64,000 nt of DNA from Antedon mediterranea (GCF_964355755.1 NC_092673.1:19783001-19847000); one strand, 5' to 3'; shown: positions 44,264-55,339, counted from the stretch's first letter. Notes: a model not told the origin generated them from the letters alone. A program made the numbers and translations.

Positions 44264-45217
44264 CTATAATTAAATTAAAAATAACACATTATTAATTTAA
44301 CATAAGTCTTTGTTTAAATTGATTTTCTTTTAAACGCTTAACTTAATTACTTTTTGGTTCCATTTTTTTCAAAAGTATTCCCAAGATGAGAAAGAGAAAA
44401 CATTGACAGTATGGGTTTTGCTAAACCCCGCAAACCTCCCAAAAAACATAGCAAACCCCACCGAACTAACATAAAAGTGATTGAATCATGTACTGTACGA
44501 CCCACTGGGTATATCCATGTAAAAAAAAAAAATTAAATTTCTACTGTTTTTTCTCTTTCGTGGGGGTCACCCACATTTATTCATTCCTTTTACAAATATA
44601 TATTACATAACATACATACATTTTTATAAAATAAAGAACAATAAAATGCAATATAACAGCTAAAAAGGCACTATATCTATACATGTACATAAAATCGATG
44701 GAGTAAAAGTATGCTTTAAAAACGTACATTTTATGTTTATTGCAAGTTATAGTAAAAGTACAACTATTTATCATTTAAATTTACTTTATATTAAGAAATG
44801 TATTAAAAAGTAGCTGTTTCTTTTATTATATCTTAAATCAGTACTCACAATTTGTTTCTTTATTTCTTTTGACCTTATATTACATCCGTTACAAATAATT
44901 ATATACACACATACACACATTAATATACCTATTTACATTTACGAATCAGTTTAATATAGGTATTATAAACACATTATATGCTACTTTTTATGTTTTGGCC
45001 TTGTATAACATTTGTTTCACTCCACTATTTCTATTCCTTTAAAGTTCTTTTCTTACTATGTTGGCCCTTTACATTTACCAGTTTGTTTACTTATATGCTT
45101 GACCGTGTGTTTCAGTCTATGTTTTACCCTAATACATTTATTTCTATCATGTATTAGTTTTAGTATAAGTCTAGGTGTTAGTTTTACACTACAGCTTGTA
45201 CTAGTTTTATATTTTTC
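44264..45217. other. LINE 3' flank, no gene
   Basis: AT-rich sequence with short CATACA/CACACA-type tracts at about 44,905-44,920. It includes the LINE's 3' untranslated region on the minus strand; the element's 3' end could not be placed because no clear tail or target duplication was found. Confidence 0.4.
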
Positions 45218-48200
45218 TTATTTTATGAATTCTAATAATTTAATTTTAACATCATTCCATTTTATAACTGCTTTATACTGATTACATGCGTATTCATTTT
45301 CTATAAGATTTTTTAATTCAAACTTAAACATATTCAAGATACTTTTTGATTCGTTACCCATCATGTTATCTAATAAACTAAGCCTTATGCGGGATTTGTA
45401 TATACAAAACGTAAAGATAGATGTTAGCTCATTTACAAGTTTATCTTTGGAACCAGTAACTATATCAAACCAATGTATTGGCGTTTCATTGGGAAAACAT
45501 TCAACAATAAGATTATTGAATTTCCTCCAAACTGGCTTAATCACTTTACACTTAAGTAACATATGTTCTTCGTTTTCTATCACATTCTTACATCTATCGC
45601 AAATATTAGTTTTAGACAATTTCCAAATATGTAATCTTTTATTACAAACAAGTATGCGATGTAAAAGTTTAAAATTGAATTGCGCAACTTTTACCATATG
45701 TTTCATATCTTTGACTTTATTATTCCATATTTTGTTCCATACCATAGTCTTATTTAAAAACTCTGCTTCCCATTTTACTTGGGAGATTGGCACTGTCTTT
45801 AGTTCAAATATAAACTTATCATAAAAACCTGTTTTAACATTTTTTGATTTGAATAATTCATTTTTAATATCAACATTAACTTGTTCTTTCTCTAATCTAT
45901 GTCGTGCCAATACTTCCTTCCATTCAATAGGAATAGCATTCATGAGCTTGAAGTATTCTATTATCCCATTATGCTTTACTAATAACGTGGGAATTAAATC
46001 TCTAAGACTTACAATTGTGTTATTGACCAAAATGTCACCAATTGTTTTATAGCCCGACTTTAACCAATCTTTGAAGTATAAAGACTTTCCGTCTGACAGT
46101 ATATGTTTATTTTCCCACAAGGTTTGAGATTTAATTTCCTGTACATTTTGAGGATCTAACATTTCAATATTATTTATTTTCACAATTGCATTAATCATAT
46201 TTAAATAAAATTCAGGCATAATTTGTAATTGTTTATGCTCTTCAAAATTAAGCCTACTTATCTCTAATGTACATTCTATAGGGTACATGTAATATTTTGG
46301 AATACATTTCCACTTGCCTGGGTCTGGGCTAAGTAGTCTCTTAACCCAGTTTAGCTTTAACGAGTTCACAACTACATAAAAATCAATCATATTAACCCCT
46401 CCTTCTTCTATTTTATTTATAAGTGTTTTCCTCTTAATCTTTTCTTTTTTATTTCCCCATAGGAATCTATACAGTAACTTCTCTACCATTGGAAATACAT
46501 GTTTTGGTACATTGATAATACTAGCATTGTATATTAATTTTGAAATTGCTAGACTTTTAATTATTATCATTTTTCCAAAGAAGGTAAGGTGTCGTTTTTC
46601 CCATAGCCTTAAAGTATGTTCTAACTCCATAATTTTATCATCCCAGTTTTTTTTTTCACAAACACCTTTTTTATAGCCTACATAAATTCCGAGGAATTTC
46701 ACTGGCTCTTTCGTCCAAGTGATACCACAAGGGGTTGCTAGGTTATTCTGAATTGATCCAATCCAGATTCCTTTACATTTTCCTTTATTTAGCTTCAACC
46801 CTGAAATATTACAAAATGCATTGATTTCAGTGAAAAAATATTTTAAACTATTTTCACCTGATGTAAAAATCACAGTGTCATCAGCGAGCTGAGCTATTTT
46901 CACCATATTATCAATATTTTTATTCTCAGGTAATTCAATTCCCTTACACAATGAATTATTCTTTATATTTATTGCCATTACCTCGACTACAACTGTAAAC
47001 AATAGTGCAGACAACGGGCAACCTTGACGTACTCCACATTCCATATTAAAACTGTTTGAAACCCATCCGTTATTTTTAACCATACATCTAGTGCCTGTGT
47101 ATATTACATTTATCCAATGTACAAAAGATAAACCAAAACCAAACTTTCTTAGAACATTTAACATTAGCTTTCTATCTATTGAGTCGAATGCCTTAGCAAA
47201 GTCAAGAAAAATCATGGCTCCTGGTATTTGCTTTTCTTTCGTATAAGACAACACATCTTCAACTAGTCTAATATTTTCTCCTCCAAATCTCTCATTAATA
47301 TATCCTTTTTGATCATTACTGATAATAGACCCTAATACTTTTTTTAGTCTGTTTGAAAGAGCATGTGCCATTATTTTGTAATCTACATTTAGCAATGTAA
47401 TTGGTCTCCAGTTTTCGAGACACTCTCTCTTTCCACTCTTAAATAAAAGATTTATTACACCTAACCTCTGTGAGTTACTTAAACTCTTATTGTTGTAACT
47501 GTAATTTAAAGAATTACACAAAATATCTTTTAGATATTCCCAAAAATGACGATAGAATTCGACACTTAGTCCATCGGAACCCGGACTTTTATTCAACTTC
47601 ATGTTAGATATTGCTTTTGTTAGTTCTCCTTCTGTTAATATTCCCTCACATTCTATTTTATCTTTTTCTGATAGTTTTTTAACTGTAGTATTTCGTAAAT
47701 ATTTATTTATTTCATTTTCTGTTAGAATTTTATTTGAATACAGATGTTCATAGAATCTAATTTGTTCCTCTAGTATCTCGTGAACATCCGTAGTATGTTT
47801 TCCATTCCTTTTTAAGAGCATGGTAATATGTTTTCTTTTTGCATTGTTTTTCTCCAATCCTAAAAAAAAAATGTTATTTTTTTCTCCCTTTTCAAACCAT
47901 TTAACCCTTGATCTGACTATGGCGCCTTTTGCTTCACAATGATAAATCTTATCTAAGTCATTAGTTTTATTTTTTAATTTTTCTTCTATATTTTGATCGT
48001 ATGCGATATTAAGCTTGTTCGTTAATACATTGACTTCCTTAGTTAGGTTTAGCTTATTAACATTCATCTCTTTTTTTTTACTTGCACAGAATTTAGCTGA
48101 AAATTCTTTTATTTTTATTTTAAGTAGTTCCCACAGCAAGTCTGGAGTAAGATTAATTTCATTTTTTTTTACATTTTCAATAATTCTTTTTATTTTTATG

Positions 48201-49015
48201 TTGTATTCTTCATCTTTAAGAATACTACAGTTAATTTTCCATATTCCTGGACCAGCTTTTTGTTGATTATTTAATATTTTTAATGAGATAGCCTGATGAT
48301 CAGAACATATTGATGGTCTAATGTCGGTAGACATCACATCACCATTTTTATAAAGGGCACTTGAGATGCACCACAGATCCAACCTCCTGTACGTGCTTTT
48401 TCGTCTCCAAGTAAATTGGGTTTTTGTTTTGTGATATTGTCTCCATATATCTATTAATTTATTTTTTGTCATGCAATTCTTTAACACAGATGGTGACTTG
48501 TCGTATTGATTTACACTATTTTTTTGATCTAATTTTCTTTCTAAAATGCAATTCATATCACCTCCAATTATTGTATATTCTTCTTTTTTAAAACACATCA
48601 ATTCAATCTTTTTTTCTAATTTTTTGAAGAAGTTTGCTCTTTCTTTGTAATTATTAGGTGCATATACATTAATAAAATTAAACACCTTCTCATTATATCT
48701 TACTTTAAGAATAAGCATTCTACCTTCTTCGTCTGTATATTTACATTCAATATCACTTTGATCAAATCCTGGCTTAAAAAATATTGATACACCTCTACTA
48801 TTAGTTGTACCAAAACTATGAAACATGGCCCCATTCCACAACAAATTGTTACATCTTATAGATTTCTGATCAAAGTGTGTTTCTTGGAGGAATGCAACAT
48901 TAAATTTTTGATCTTCCAGCCATTTAAATATTTTTTTCTTCTTATAATTTTCTCTAATCCCTCTAACATTTAGCGATATTAGATGTAGGTAGTCATTTTT
49001 TTTGTTGTTTTTCAT
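45218..49015 (-). CDS. LINE ORF2: APE endonuclease and reverse transcriptase
   Basis: An uninterrupted 1,265-codon frame, full length for the class. The endonuclease nicks target DNA and the RT copies the RNA at the nick. Endonuclease motifs: SLNVRGI (about 14), FLQETH with its metal-binding glutamate (about 41), IGGDMNC (about 148) and SDHQAISL (about 240). RT motifs: KSPGSDGLSVEFY, MIFLDFAKAFDSIDR, GVRQGCPLSALLF and the active site AQLADDTVIF, with LADD in place of the commoner YADD. Near the C-terminus CDRCKNVIENEEHMLLKC is a C-x2-C-x8-H-x4-C motif. Intactness suggests recent insertion. Confidence 0.95.
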   Translation of the reverse strand: MKNNKKNDYLHLISLNVRGIRENYKKKKIFKWLEDQKFNVAFLQETHFDQKSIRCNNLLWNGAMFHSFGTTNSRGVSIFFKPGFDQSDIECKYTDEEGRMLILKVRYNEKVFNFINVYAPNNYKERANFFKKLEKKIELMCFKKEEYTIIGGDMNCILERKLDQKNSVNQYDKSPSVLKNCMTKNKLIDIWRQYHKTKTQFTWRRKSTYRRLDLWCISSALYKNGDVMSTDIRPSICSDHQAISLKILNNQQKAGPGIWKINCSILKDEEYNIKIKRIIENVKKNEINLTPDLLWELLKIKIKEFSAKFCASKKKEMNVNKLNLTKEVNVLTNKLNIAYDQNIEEKLKNKTNDLDKIYHCEAKGAIVRSRVKWFEKGEKNNIFFLGLEKNNAKRKHITMLLKRNGKHTTDVHEILEEQIRFYEHLYSNKILTENEINKYLRNTTVKKLSEKDKIECEGILTEGELTKAISNMKLNKSPGSDGLSVEFYRHFWEYLKDILCNSLNYSYNNKSLSNSQRLGVINLLFKSGKRECLENWRPITLLNVDYKIMAHALSNRLKKVLGSIISNDQKGYINERFGGENIRLVEDVLSYTKEKQIPGAMIFLDFAKAFDSIDRKLMLNVLRKFGFGLSFVHWINVIYTGTRCMVKNNGWVSNSFNMECGVRQGCPLSALLFTVVVEVMAINIKNNSLCKGIELPENKNIDNMVKIAQLADDTVIFTSGENSLKYFFTEINAFCNISGLKLNKGKCKGIWIGSIQNNLATPCGITWTKEPVKFLGIYVGYKKGVCEKKNWDDKIMELEHTLRLWEKRHLTFFGKMIIIKSLAISKLIYNASIINVPKHVFPMVEKLLYRFLWGNKKEKIKRKTLINKIEEGGVNMIDFYVVVNSLKLNWVKRLLSPDPGKWKCIPKYYMYPIECTLEISRLNFEEHKQLQIMPEFYLNMINAIVKINNIEMLDPQNVQEIKSQTLWENKHILSDGKSLYFKDWLKSGYKTIGDILVNNTIVSLRDLIPTLLVKHNGIIEYFKLMNAIPIEWKEVLARHRLEKEQVNVDIKNELFKSKNVKTGFYDKFIFELKTVPISQVKWEAEFLNKTMVWNKIWNNKVKDMKHMVKVAQFNFKLLHRILVCNKRLHIWKLSKTNICDRCKNVIENEEHMLLKCKVIKPVWRKFNNLIVECFPNETPIHWFDIVTGSKDKLVNELTSIFTFCIYKSRIRLSLLDNMMGNESKSILNMFKFELKNLIENEYACNQYKAVIKWNDVKIKLLEFIK

Positions 49016-49103
49016 AATTATTTTTGTTCGTTTTTTTTTTGTTTTTGTTTTTTCTAATTCAATAATTATATCAAATTTACAGTTGAAGCAAGAACAACGT
49101 AAT

Positions 49104-49397
49104 TTAACTTACTGAATCAGATTTTCTATCTTTCTTTTCAACATTTTTCTCTCCACTTTCAGTAAGCTTTTTCTTTTTGCTAGATGCAAACTGGTCTCTA
49201 GCAACTATTGCTTTGGTATTAGAGGCATCCGTTGTGCTAGTAGTTGCGAAATCTGTAATTGGTCTCATACCCATGTTTATACTACTTGCTCTCTCACCAG
49301 CTTTATTTGTCTGCTCAACATTGCTTGCTTTTTTTTTTATCTCGTTTTCTTTGCTTCTTCTTTTCATTCTTTTGGTCTTGTGGTTGCATTTTTTCAT
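49104..49397 (-). pseudogene. LINE ORF1 C-terminal part in another frame
   Basis: A 97-codon lysine-rich open stretch in a different frame from ORF1 and overlapping its end. ORF1 proper terminates at 49,315 soon after a run of ten T on the plus strand (about 49,329-49,338). A one-base change in that run would shift between the two frames, so this is probably the original ORF1 tail. Confidence 0.55.
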
Positions 49398-50553
49398 TAT
49401 CTTTCTGATTTATTGTTTTCACTCTGTCTATGGCTTCCTTCATTATTTGCTGTACCTTTTCATCTAATTCTATAGATTCGGGCTTATTTGTTGGCATAAC
49501 TGGTTTGTTAAGCAGTTCTTCTAGAACTACTATGACGTTGCTTGTTGCTTCATCTTGTTTATTCTCTTCTTCAATGATGTCTAATATCTTTTCTTCCTCT
49601 TCTTCATCTTCCTCTTCTATGTCTACTTTCTCTTCCTCTTCTACATTCATTAATGTTTCCTCTTCTATATCTACTTCCACTTGCACTTCCTCTCCCATTC
49701 CTACCTCTATTTCTTTTACTTCGTGCGGGTATTCTTCCTCATTGTCAATCCACTTAGTGATATTTGTTGCAAGCTTTGGTAATGTATTTGTCGAGTTTAT
49801 AACTAATTTGTGTGGTAGGCCTACATATTTATCACCTTTACAGTTTTTGGCAAAGTGGCCTGACATATTGCATTTGTGACATATTATACTGTCCATCTTT
49901 TTCGGGCATTCATTAATTTTATGTCCAGTTAGACCGCATTCGAAACATGTAATTTCGAATTTCTGGTCTTTGTGAAAGAGCCTAGCACTGAAGTTATTCA
50001 CTTTAATGAATCTTGGCAAGCTTCCTTTGAAGCGCTCTACAAAGATGGCACGATCACCGTTCAGAAAACGGGATAGTTTTCCCTGTATTCTGAATTTAAT
50101 AAGTTGTATCTCTCCAATAATCTTACATCCTAATTTTTTTAAGGCGTTAGTTATCTCCTCATTTCTGACTGACAGAGGTATGTCTTTCACTAAAACTCTT
50201 ATCAAGTTCTCATCTGCGTTGATGTATGGGTTTAAGTCATATACAGTCACTTGCTTTCCTTTTATGCTGAGTCCAGAAGTTATTACTTTGACTCTTTCTC
50301 CGTGATCATTTATATAGATCCTCCATAAGTTTTTCACTTTTTGAGTACCAATTAGGTTGTCACAATTGATTACGTCTGTCAAAGCAAAATATATGTCTTC
50401 TTCTTTTATATAATCTTCGTTTTTGTTCCGAATGTCGTCGTCTTTGACAAATACCGGCTTAACCCGTGTATTAGGTTGTGTTACTGTCTCCATCGCAACA
50501 AGCGGTTTCAAGGACAAAGAAGAATTACTAGAGCGTGAAGCGTGCGTACACAA
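49315..50553 (-). CDS. LINE ORF1: zinc-knuckle RNA-binding protein
   Basis: 412 codons; a second in-frame ATG at residue 21 (50,493) begins METVTQPN and may be the real start. Two gag-type zinc knuckles are visible, CFECGLTGHKINEC and CHKCNMSGHFAKNC (C-x2-C-x4-H-x4-C), preceded by an RRM-like region (ENLIRVLVKDIPLSVRNEEI). A strongly acidic stretch follows (runs of E and D), then a basic tail. Such proteins coat LINE RNA. The C-terminus is probably altered by a homopolymer frameshift. Confidence 0.88.
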   Translation of the reverse strand: MCTHASRSSNSSLSLKPLVAMETVTQPNTRVKPVFVKDDDIRNKNEDYIKEEDIYFALTDVINCDNLIGTQKVKNLWRIYINDHGERVKVITSGLSIKGKQVTVYDLNPYINADENLIRVLVKDIPLSVRNEEITNALKKLGCKIIGEIQLIKFRIQGKLSRFLNGDRAIFVERFKGSLPRFIKVNNFSARLFHKDQKFEITCFECGLTGHKINECPKKMDSIICHKCNMSGHFAKNCKGDKYVGLPHKLVINSTNTLPKLATNITKWIDNEEEYPHEVKEIEVGMGEEVQVEVDIEEETLMNVEEEEKVDIEEEDEEEEEKILDIIEEENKQDEATSNVIVVLEELLNKPVMPTNKPESIELDEKVQQIMKEAIDRVKTINQKDNEKMQPQDQKNEKKKQRKRDKKKSKQC

Positions 50554-51420
50554 GTAAAGCTAGGCTCTAATCCTTTGTTGCTATAGGTTGCTAGTGTAAA
50601 CAATTGTCTCACCAATCAATCACTTCTTTTCACCGGTATTTTGTGGCTCTTTGATCAATCTGTTATTGAACACGGGGCTACGTAGATTTACACCTCAAAG
50701 TACGATCATAGGTTTCTAAATAACACGATTTAGACAGAAGTATACTCTTAAGAGACAACAGCTTACTTTTTTAAGTTTCTAATATCGAACCTGAATCCAA
50801 AGTATTGTAAAAAACTGAATATTAATCGTAGGTTTTTTAAATTTCTACTGTTAACTACTTATTTTGGGGGTAAAAAGAGAAAACAAAATATTAAATTGTT
50901 GTAAAAATACTTTTAACTGAAATGTTTAAATTAATATTTAAATTAAACAAATTGAAATCTTATTTAAATGGAGAAATACATTTGATTGTTTAATTAAGGA
51001 AATGCATGGAAGAGTTGGCAAGTAAGCGTCTTTTTTATTTTTAAATATTCATCTACAAAAGGGAGTCCGGACTCATTTTAAACTGAATAAATCATATAAC
51101 ATAAAAATGACATAATGTTTTAGCACAAAAAAACCAGTAAATTGTCAGCATGTTAAGTTAGTACTGTAGCATATTTAAAACAACAAACAAGTGCAATTTT
51201 GTGAATGATAAATAAAAATAACTCACCGAAAATGTGTCTATATAATAGAAGTTGATGATGATTTGGTTTTGAGTTATTTTAGGCTATTTATGCAGTCTTC
51301 TAAAATCTGTATAAAAATGTTGATAGAGTCATAGTTACCTTTTCAAATTAGTAAAGGTCTTGAGTTATTTCATATTTCAAGAATGTTTTTAATGATGAAT
51401 TTATCGGGTGCCGAATTAAT
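50554..51420. other. LINE 5' flank, no gene
   Basis: The first about 150 bases are probably the LINE's 5' untranslated region. The rest is AT-rich. AATAACTCACCG at 51,216 recurs as AATAACTCACCG at 52,731, followed in both by a loosely similar stretch ending in ATAGAAGTTG or GATAGAAGTTG, a weak hint of related sequence. Confidence 0.35.
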
Positions 51421-52118
51421 CTAGCCAAAGCCAGATATATAAAGAGTTACGACATTGGATTATAGTCACGTGATATGTAGATCAATTTTATGTCAAACTT
51501 GTCTCCGTTAATGCATGTAAAGTATAGGAGCAAGAAAATACTTAAAACTTTTTCTTATATTTAAAAAATGTAATTGCACATTTTACGTTGAAATATCGAT
51601 GTGCACAGCGTACAGAAGTACTTGCGGCAAAGAATATTGCGCGCGCGTGCGCTAGTACATTATAAAGTTCGATTGATTGATTTTGGAACGAAACATCCCG
51701 TAACTACGTCCTATTAATAACAATTATGTAATATTTTCAATTCATGCTTTGATGACTTAAAAAAATAATAAAGTGTCGTGGATATATTTGTTAATGTATT
51801 GAATAGGGTATGAACAATATTAAAATAAAGGCAAATTATTACAAATATACTTATTGTTATTATAGACCCAATATATATATGTTACCAAATTAATACCATT
51901 AATAAAATTAATTACTAAAATAAAAATGGAATATAAGCGTTATTTCATAGACAAAAAAATCTAAAAATAATGCATGAACTACAGGAAAATGCTCTATATA
52001 TGGCTCTGATACAAAATAGACGGGCGCGCCCTCAGCGTGCGAATTCTTTGACACAAAAATGGCTTCTAATTTTCAATGTCGTAACTCTTTATATATATAT
52101 GGCTCTGGTCAAAGCTAG
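51421..52118. mobile_element. MITE with ~38-bp inverted ends
   Basis: The left end CTAGCCAAAGCCAGATATAT, then AAAGAGTTACGACAT, is matched in complement by ATGTCGTAACTCTTTATATA and ATGGCTCTGGTCAAAGCTAG at the right, with indels. The 698-bp interior encodes nothing recognisable. ATATATGGCTCTGATACAAAATAGACG at about 51,994-52,021 partly repeats the end. The target duplication is unclear. Confidence 0.65.
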
Positions 52119-53179
52119 TCATTAAGGTCGTGCTAACAGTGAACAATTTACGTGGTTTAGAAACTACTGTACTATTCATTTAGCAAAAAAACATATGCAT
52201 GTTATATTTAATGGATCTCACTCCATCATCATGACTATTTATAACTATTAAGTTAATTTACAACTTTATAACATTAGTAAGTAATGATATAAACGAAACC
52301 TAGTCTATAGGCCCATCCTTTGTAAATACTAAATAGTTTAATAAGTACGGTAATTAAACGTCAAATGTGATCACTGTAAAACTGTAACAGTTTATAACCA
52401 GGTCTAGGCTAGGCCTAGTAGTAAGCCTAATTAGATTTGGTTTTCTAAAAAGGTAGTATAAATGTAACATCGCAAAATTGTATTATTTATTGATAATGTA
52501 TTCCAAACAATAAATAAACCATGTTATGTTAAATAAATATTCACGGATTTTTTAATATCTAGTAACATAGAGATATTATAATATCTATTATCTATTATTA
52601 TTATTATTATATCTCTATGCTAGTAATTACATAAGCAACCTACATTACATTGTTTTCTGTAGGAAAAGATACAAAGCATCGTCGATTAACCAAAAATTAA
52701 AAAGCCTCAATATATAACGATTAGTGAAACAATAACTCACCGCAAATATATTGGCTTGATAGAAGTTGTTAAGAAATTGTTTTTAGAAAATATAGTGTTC
52801 GTTTTGTCTCAAGGGACATAATATATTCATAAAAGTATATTGCCATGCACAACAAGTAATAATAAATACATATACATATATAATAAAAATAAACGACGAA
52901 AATAGAAAAAAAAGGTAATATGCCTTTAATATGTAAATTAAAATATTCCAAACTTCTAATGGAGTAAATTTTAAAAAAGTGTTGCATTTGTAATCTGCAA
53001 GGAAAAGTCAACAAAAACAGTTATTTAATAAACAATGGTATCAGAGTCTACTCTCGTCTACGTTTAACCGAATGTGATAAAAGAAAATATCTTTTAAATT
53101 ATTATGTGGAGAAAAAGCTACTAAATAAGTAATGTTAGTTATAAAATAATAATAATAACGTTAGGTTTGACTGTCCTGC
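52119..53179. other. AT-rich gap with a hairpin
   Basis: No gene or ORF2-like sequence, although this is where ORF2 of the neighbouring lone ORF1 would be expected. A hairpin at about 52,558-52,626 pairs AGTAACATAGAGATAT with ATATCTCTATGCTAGT around a TTA repeat. Confidence 0.45.
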
Positions 53180-54040
53180 CTAAGAGTGCAAACTTCCGTT
53201 TATGTACAAGTTGCCATTTCTGAAGGACGGCCTTTTCCCCTCTCTATAAGCTATGGCCATTGTGTCTTTCAGGCTTCGTTTTTTAATTAGGTCCGCCTCA
53301 CAGAGATCATTGAAGACATATATGTTACTGCTTTTTAGTGATGACTTCGACTTGGAGAGAACTTGATGTCGCTGGGGACGATATATGAACTTGGCGATGA
53401 TATGCCTGGGCTTGTCGTTAGGTCCTCGCGGCTTACCGGACCGGTGCGCATTTTCTATTTTAACATTAGGAATGCATAACTCATTTTCAATCAGGTCTGT
53501 GATTTTCTGGACTGTATTTTCATTGATTTCTTCCGGTAAGCCACCAAATCGCAAATTAAAAGACCTTGAATAGCGTTCAAGCTTGTTCAGTTGATTTTGT
53601 ACCAATAAGCACTTTGATTTTTCAGCTTCAACAGCAGATGATACGCCTTTAAGCTCTGTAGTTACATATTTCATTTTGATTTCCATTTTTGATATCGTAT
53701 TGCTAACAAATTCAATTGATGTTTCAAGTTGAGTTTGTTTGTTTTCAATTTTGTCTATCCTTCCAAGTATGGTATTCTGATTTGTTAGGACCGTGTCCAG
53801 CTGGTTACGTATACCAAACAATTCTCTTGCTATTTGTTGAATTTCGCGCCTCAGTGCTTCCGTGCTGGTCGCATCGGCTGCTTCAAGCACAGGGGGCGAC
53901 TCCAGTGATTGTTGGCCTATGTCTGATGTTTTTTGGATTTCGCGCCTCAGTGCTTCCGTGCTGGGCGCCTCGGCTGCTTCAAGCACCGGGGGCGACTCCT
54001 GTGATTTTGCGCCTACGTCTGTTGGCTTTTTTTTTCCCAT
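53180..54040 (-). CDS. Stand-alone LINE-type ORF1 protein
   Basis: An intact 286-codon frame beginning MGKKKPTD. The N-terminus has a 21-residue block twice (SPPVLEAA-A-STEALRREIQ at about 16-36 and 46-68). A heptad-like coiled coil follows (FGIRNQLDTVLTNQNTILGR through KSKCLLVQNQLNKLERYSR), then an RRM-like core opening with FNLRFGGLPEEIN and ending with HIIAKFIYRPQRHQVL, and a C-terminal domain. This is the architecture of L1-type ORF1p, an RNA-binding trimer. No ORF2 lies in the 2.6 kb downstream. It is either an ORF1-only family or a deletion remnant; the perfect frame argues that it is young. Confidence 0.8.
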   Translation of the reverse strand: MGKKKPTDVGAKSQESPPVLEAAEAPSTEALRREIQKTSDIGQQSLESPPVLEAADATSTEALRREIQQIARELFGIRNQLDTVLTNQNTILGRIDKIENKQTQLETSIEFVSNTISKMEIKMKYVTTELKGVSSAVEAEKSKCLLVQNQLNKLERYSRSFNLRFGGLPEEINENTVQKITDLIENELCIPNVKIENAHRSGKPRGPNDKPRHIIAKFIYRPQRHQVLSKSKSSLKSSNIYVFNDLCEADLIKKRSLKDTMAIAYREGKRPSFRNGNLYINGSLHS

Positions 54041-54200
54041 TTTGAGTGCTTGATTTCTCTATTAAAGTCAGATTCAATTTGTTAAATGCACTTACAGTTT
54101 TTTTACGGTTTATTTGTCCAACGTTGTATTAGTGTAGCATGTATTATTTATATATTTAGACGGAGCAAACTATCCACGTCTGTTCACTCACTTAGCATCT
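54041..54200 (-). other. Leader between the lone ORF1 and the BEL/Pao break
   Basis: About 150 bases upstream of the ORF1 ATG. The BEL/Pao RT similarity stops abruptly at about 54,205, so this is probably the 5' untranslated region of the ORF1 element and the junction marks its insertion or a deletion. Confidence 0.4.
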
Positions 54201-55302
54201 TACATCTGGTTTCCTGGGGTGGTAAACCCCATGATGTGGTATATACCACGCTGCTATTTCCTTCTCATTTTCGGGCACCTCTTCTGCTTGGCCTTCCTCT
54301 ATTATTTTCTTCATGAACAACTTGTATTGTTCGGCATACTTGGGATTCTGGCTCATTTTCCCTTTCAATTGTTCCAGTCTTCTCCTTGCTTGGAACTTGT
54401 TGTCAGGCAATATAGGGTTTTCAACCTTGAATGGTAAAGGTATTTGAAACTTACCATTAACCATCTCAACACCATCATTCAATGTCTTAAGAAAACTTTC
54501 ATCTTCAATAGACATAGACTGGGTCTTTTCAGCTTTTTCAATAAAATCGGCTTCAAACAGATCCAGTACTTCCTTGGTAGTTGTTTTAAATGAAAAGTGT
54601 GTTTTGTTGACTGTTTGCCCCTTGCTCAGCTTAGTTACGCCTACTATGCCCCATCCCAAGGAGGTCATTGTCGTTTTCACCATGGAGTAATTCCCTTGGC
54701 ATCAATGCTGTTGAACAATTATGGCCAATTATAAGGCCGACATCAACATTCAGAAGAGGACTCAGCTCTTTCTTCATTCCTTGGAGATGTACCCAACCAT
54801 TGGTTGCATCTGGTGTGGGGATTTGATGTCTGGACACTGGTATTTGATCTCGTGTGTATGCGGATGGTAACTGTATTGTCTTCTTTTCATTGAGGCCCTT
54901 TATCACCAAACCATCTATCTTTTTGGAAGTGACTGTCCCCTTCGTCATCATAGTTGATATCTCTAACCTTATGTCTGCTCCTTTAGTATTCAATCCCTTG
55001 GCAAGAGCTTCCGCAATAAAACAGGCATCTGATTGTTCATCTAGTAAAGCATATATTGTTATCTGCTGCTTATCCTCATACTTTATCCATACAGGGACTA
55101 TGGATGAGCAGCATTGTTCATTGGATTGGGAGTTAGTACACTGGCTTGCTGCAACGAACCGATGTAATGTTGTCGGGTGATCCCCTTTGCAGACTTCGCA
55201 TGTCATTCGATGCCTGCAATCTCTCCAAATGTGTCCCTTCTTTAGGCAACCTCTACAGAGCCCCTTTGTTCTTACTAGTCCATCTCTTTCTTTCAACTCC
55301 AT
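54192..55302 (-). pseudogene. BEL/Pao protease and start of reverse transcriptase
   Basis: Two overlapping open stretches. 55,302-54,631 has cysteine/histidine knuckles (CRGCLKKGHIWRDCRHRMTC), then the retropepsin-like region typical of BEL/Pao polyproteins (YALLDEQSDACFI, where an active site usually has D-S/T-G). 54,683-54,192 has DLFEADFIE, then DGVEMVNGKFQIPLPF and the segment just before RT (YIPHHGVYHPRKPD), where similarity ends. The frame changes at about 54,660-54,680. Most of RT, RNase H and integrase are missing, so it cannot move itself. Confidence 0.8.
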
Positions 55303-55339
55303 TGACTTGAACTTATCACAAACACTAACGGCATGATCT

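Larger units (their letters stand above)
45218..50553 (-). mobile_element. L1/Tx1-type LINE, nearly complete
   Basis: On the minus strand ORF1 (50,553-49,315) precedes ORF2 (49,015-45,218). Zinc-knuckle ORF1 plus an APE-endonuclease/RT ORF2 ending in a C-x2-C...H...C motif fits the Tx1/L1 group; the clade call is by resemblance. ORF2 has no stop or frameshift; ORF1 appears to lose its frame at a 10-base A run. It lies upstream, on the same strand, of the partial exons at 42.8-44.3 kb. The 5' end (past 50,553) and 3' end are not fixed. Confidence 0.88.

Noticed and set aside
45012-46052. Plus-strand frames opposite the LINE
   Set aside because: They are antisense shadows of ORF2 with hydrophobic AT-driven composition.
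49430-49879. A serine-rich 149-codon plus-strand frame
   Set aside because: It is the antisense of the glutamate-rich region of LINE ORF1 (GAA/GAG read as TTC/CTC and TCT/TCC).
51216-52760. Two possible noncoding exons with the donor CG|GTGAGTTATT on the minus strand
   Set aside because: The repeated AATAACTCACCG context is intriguing, but there is no acceptor or open frame to support exons.
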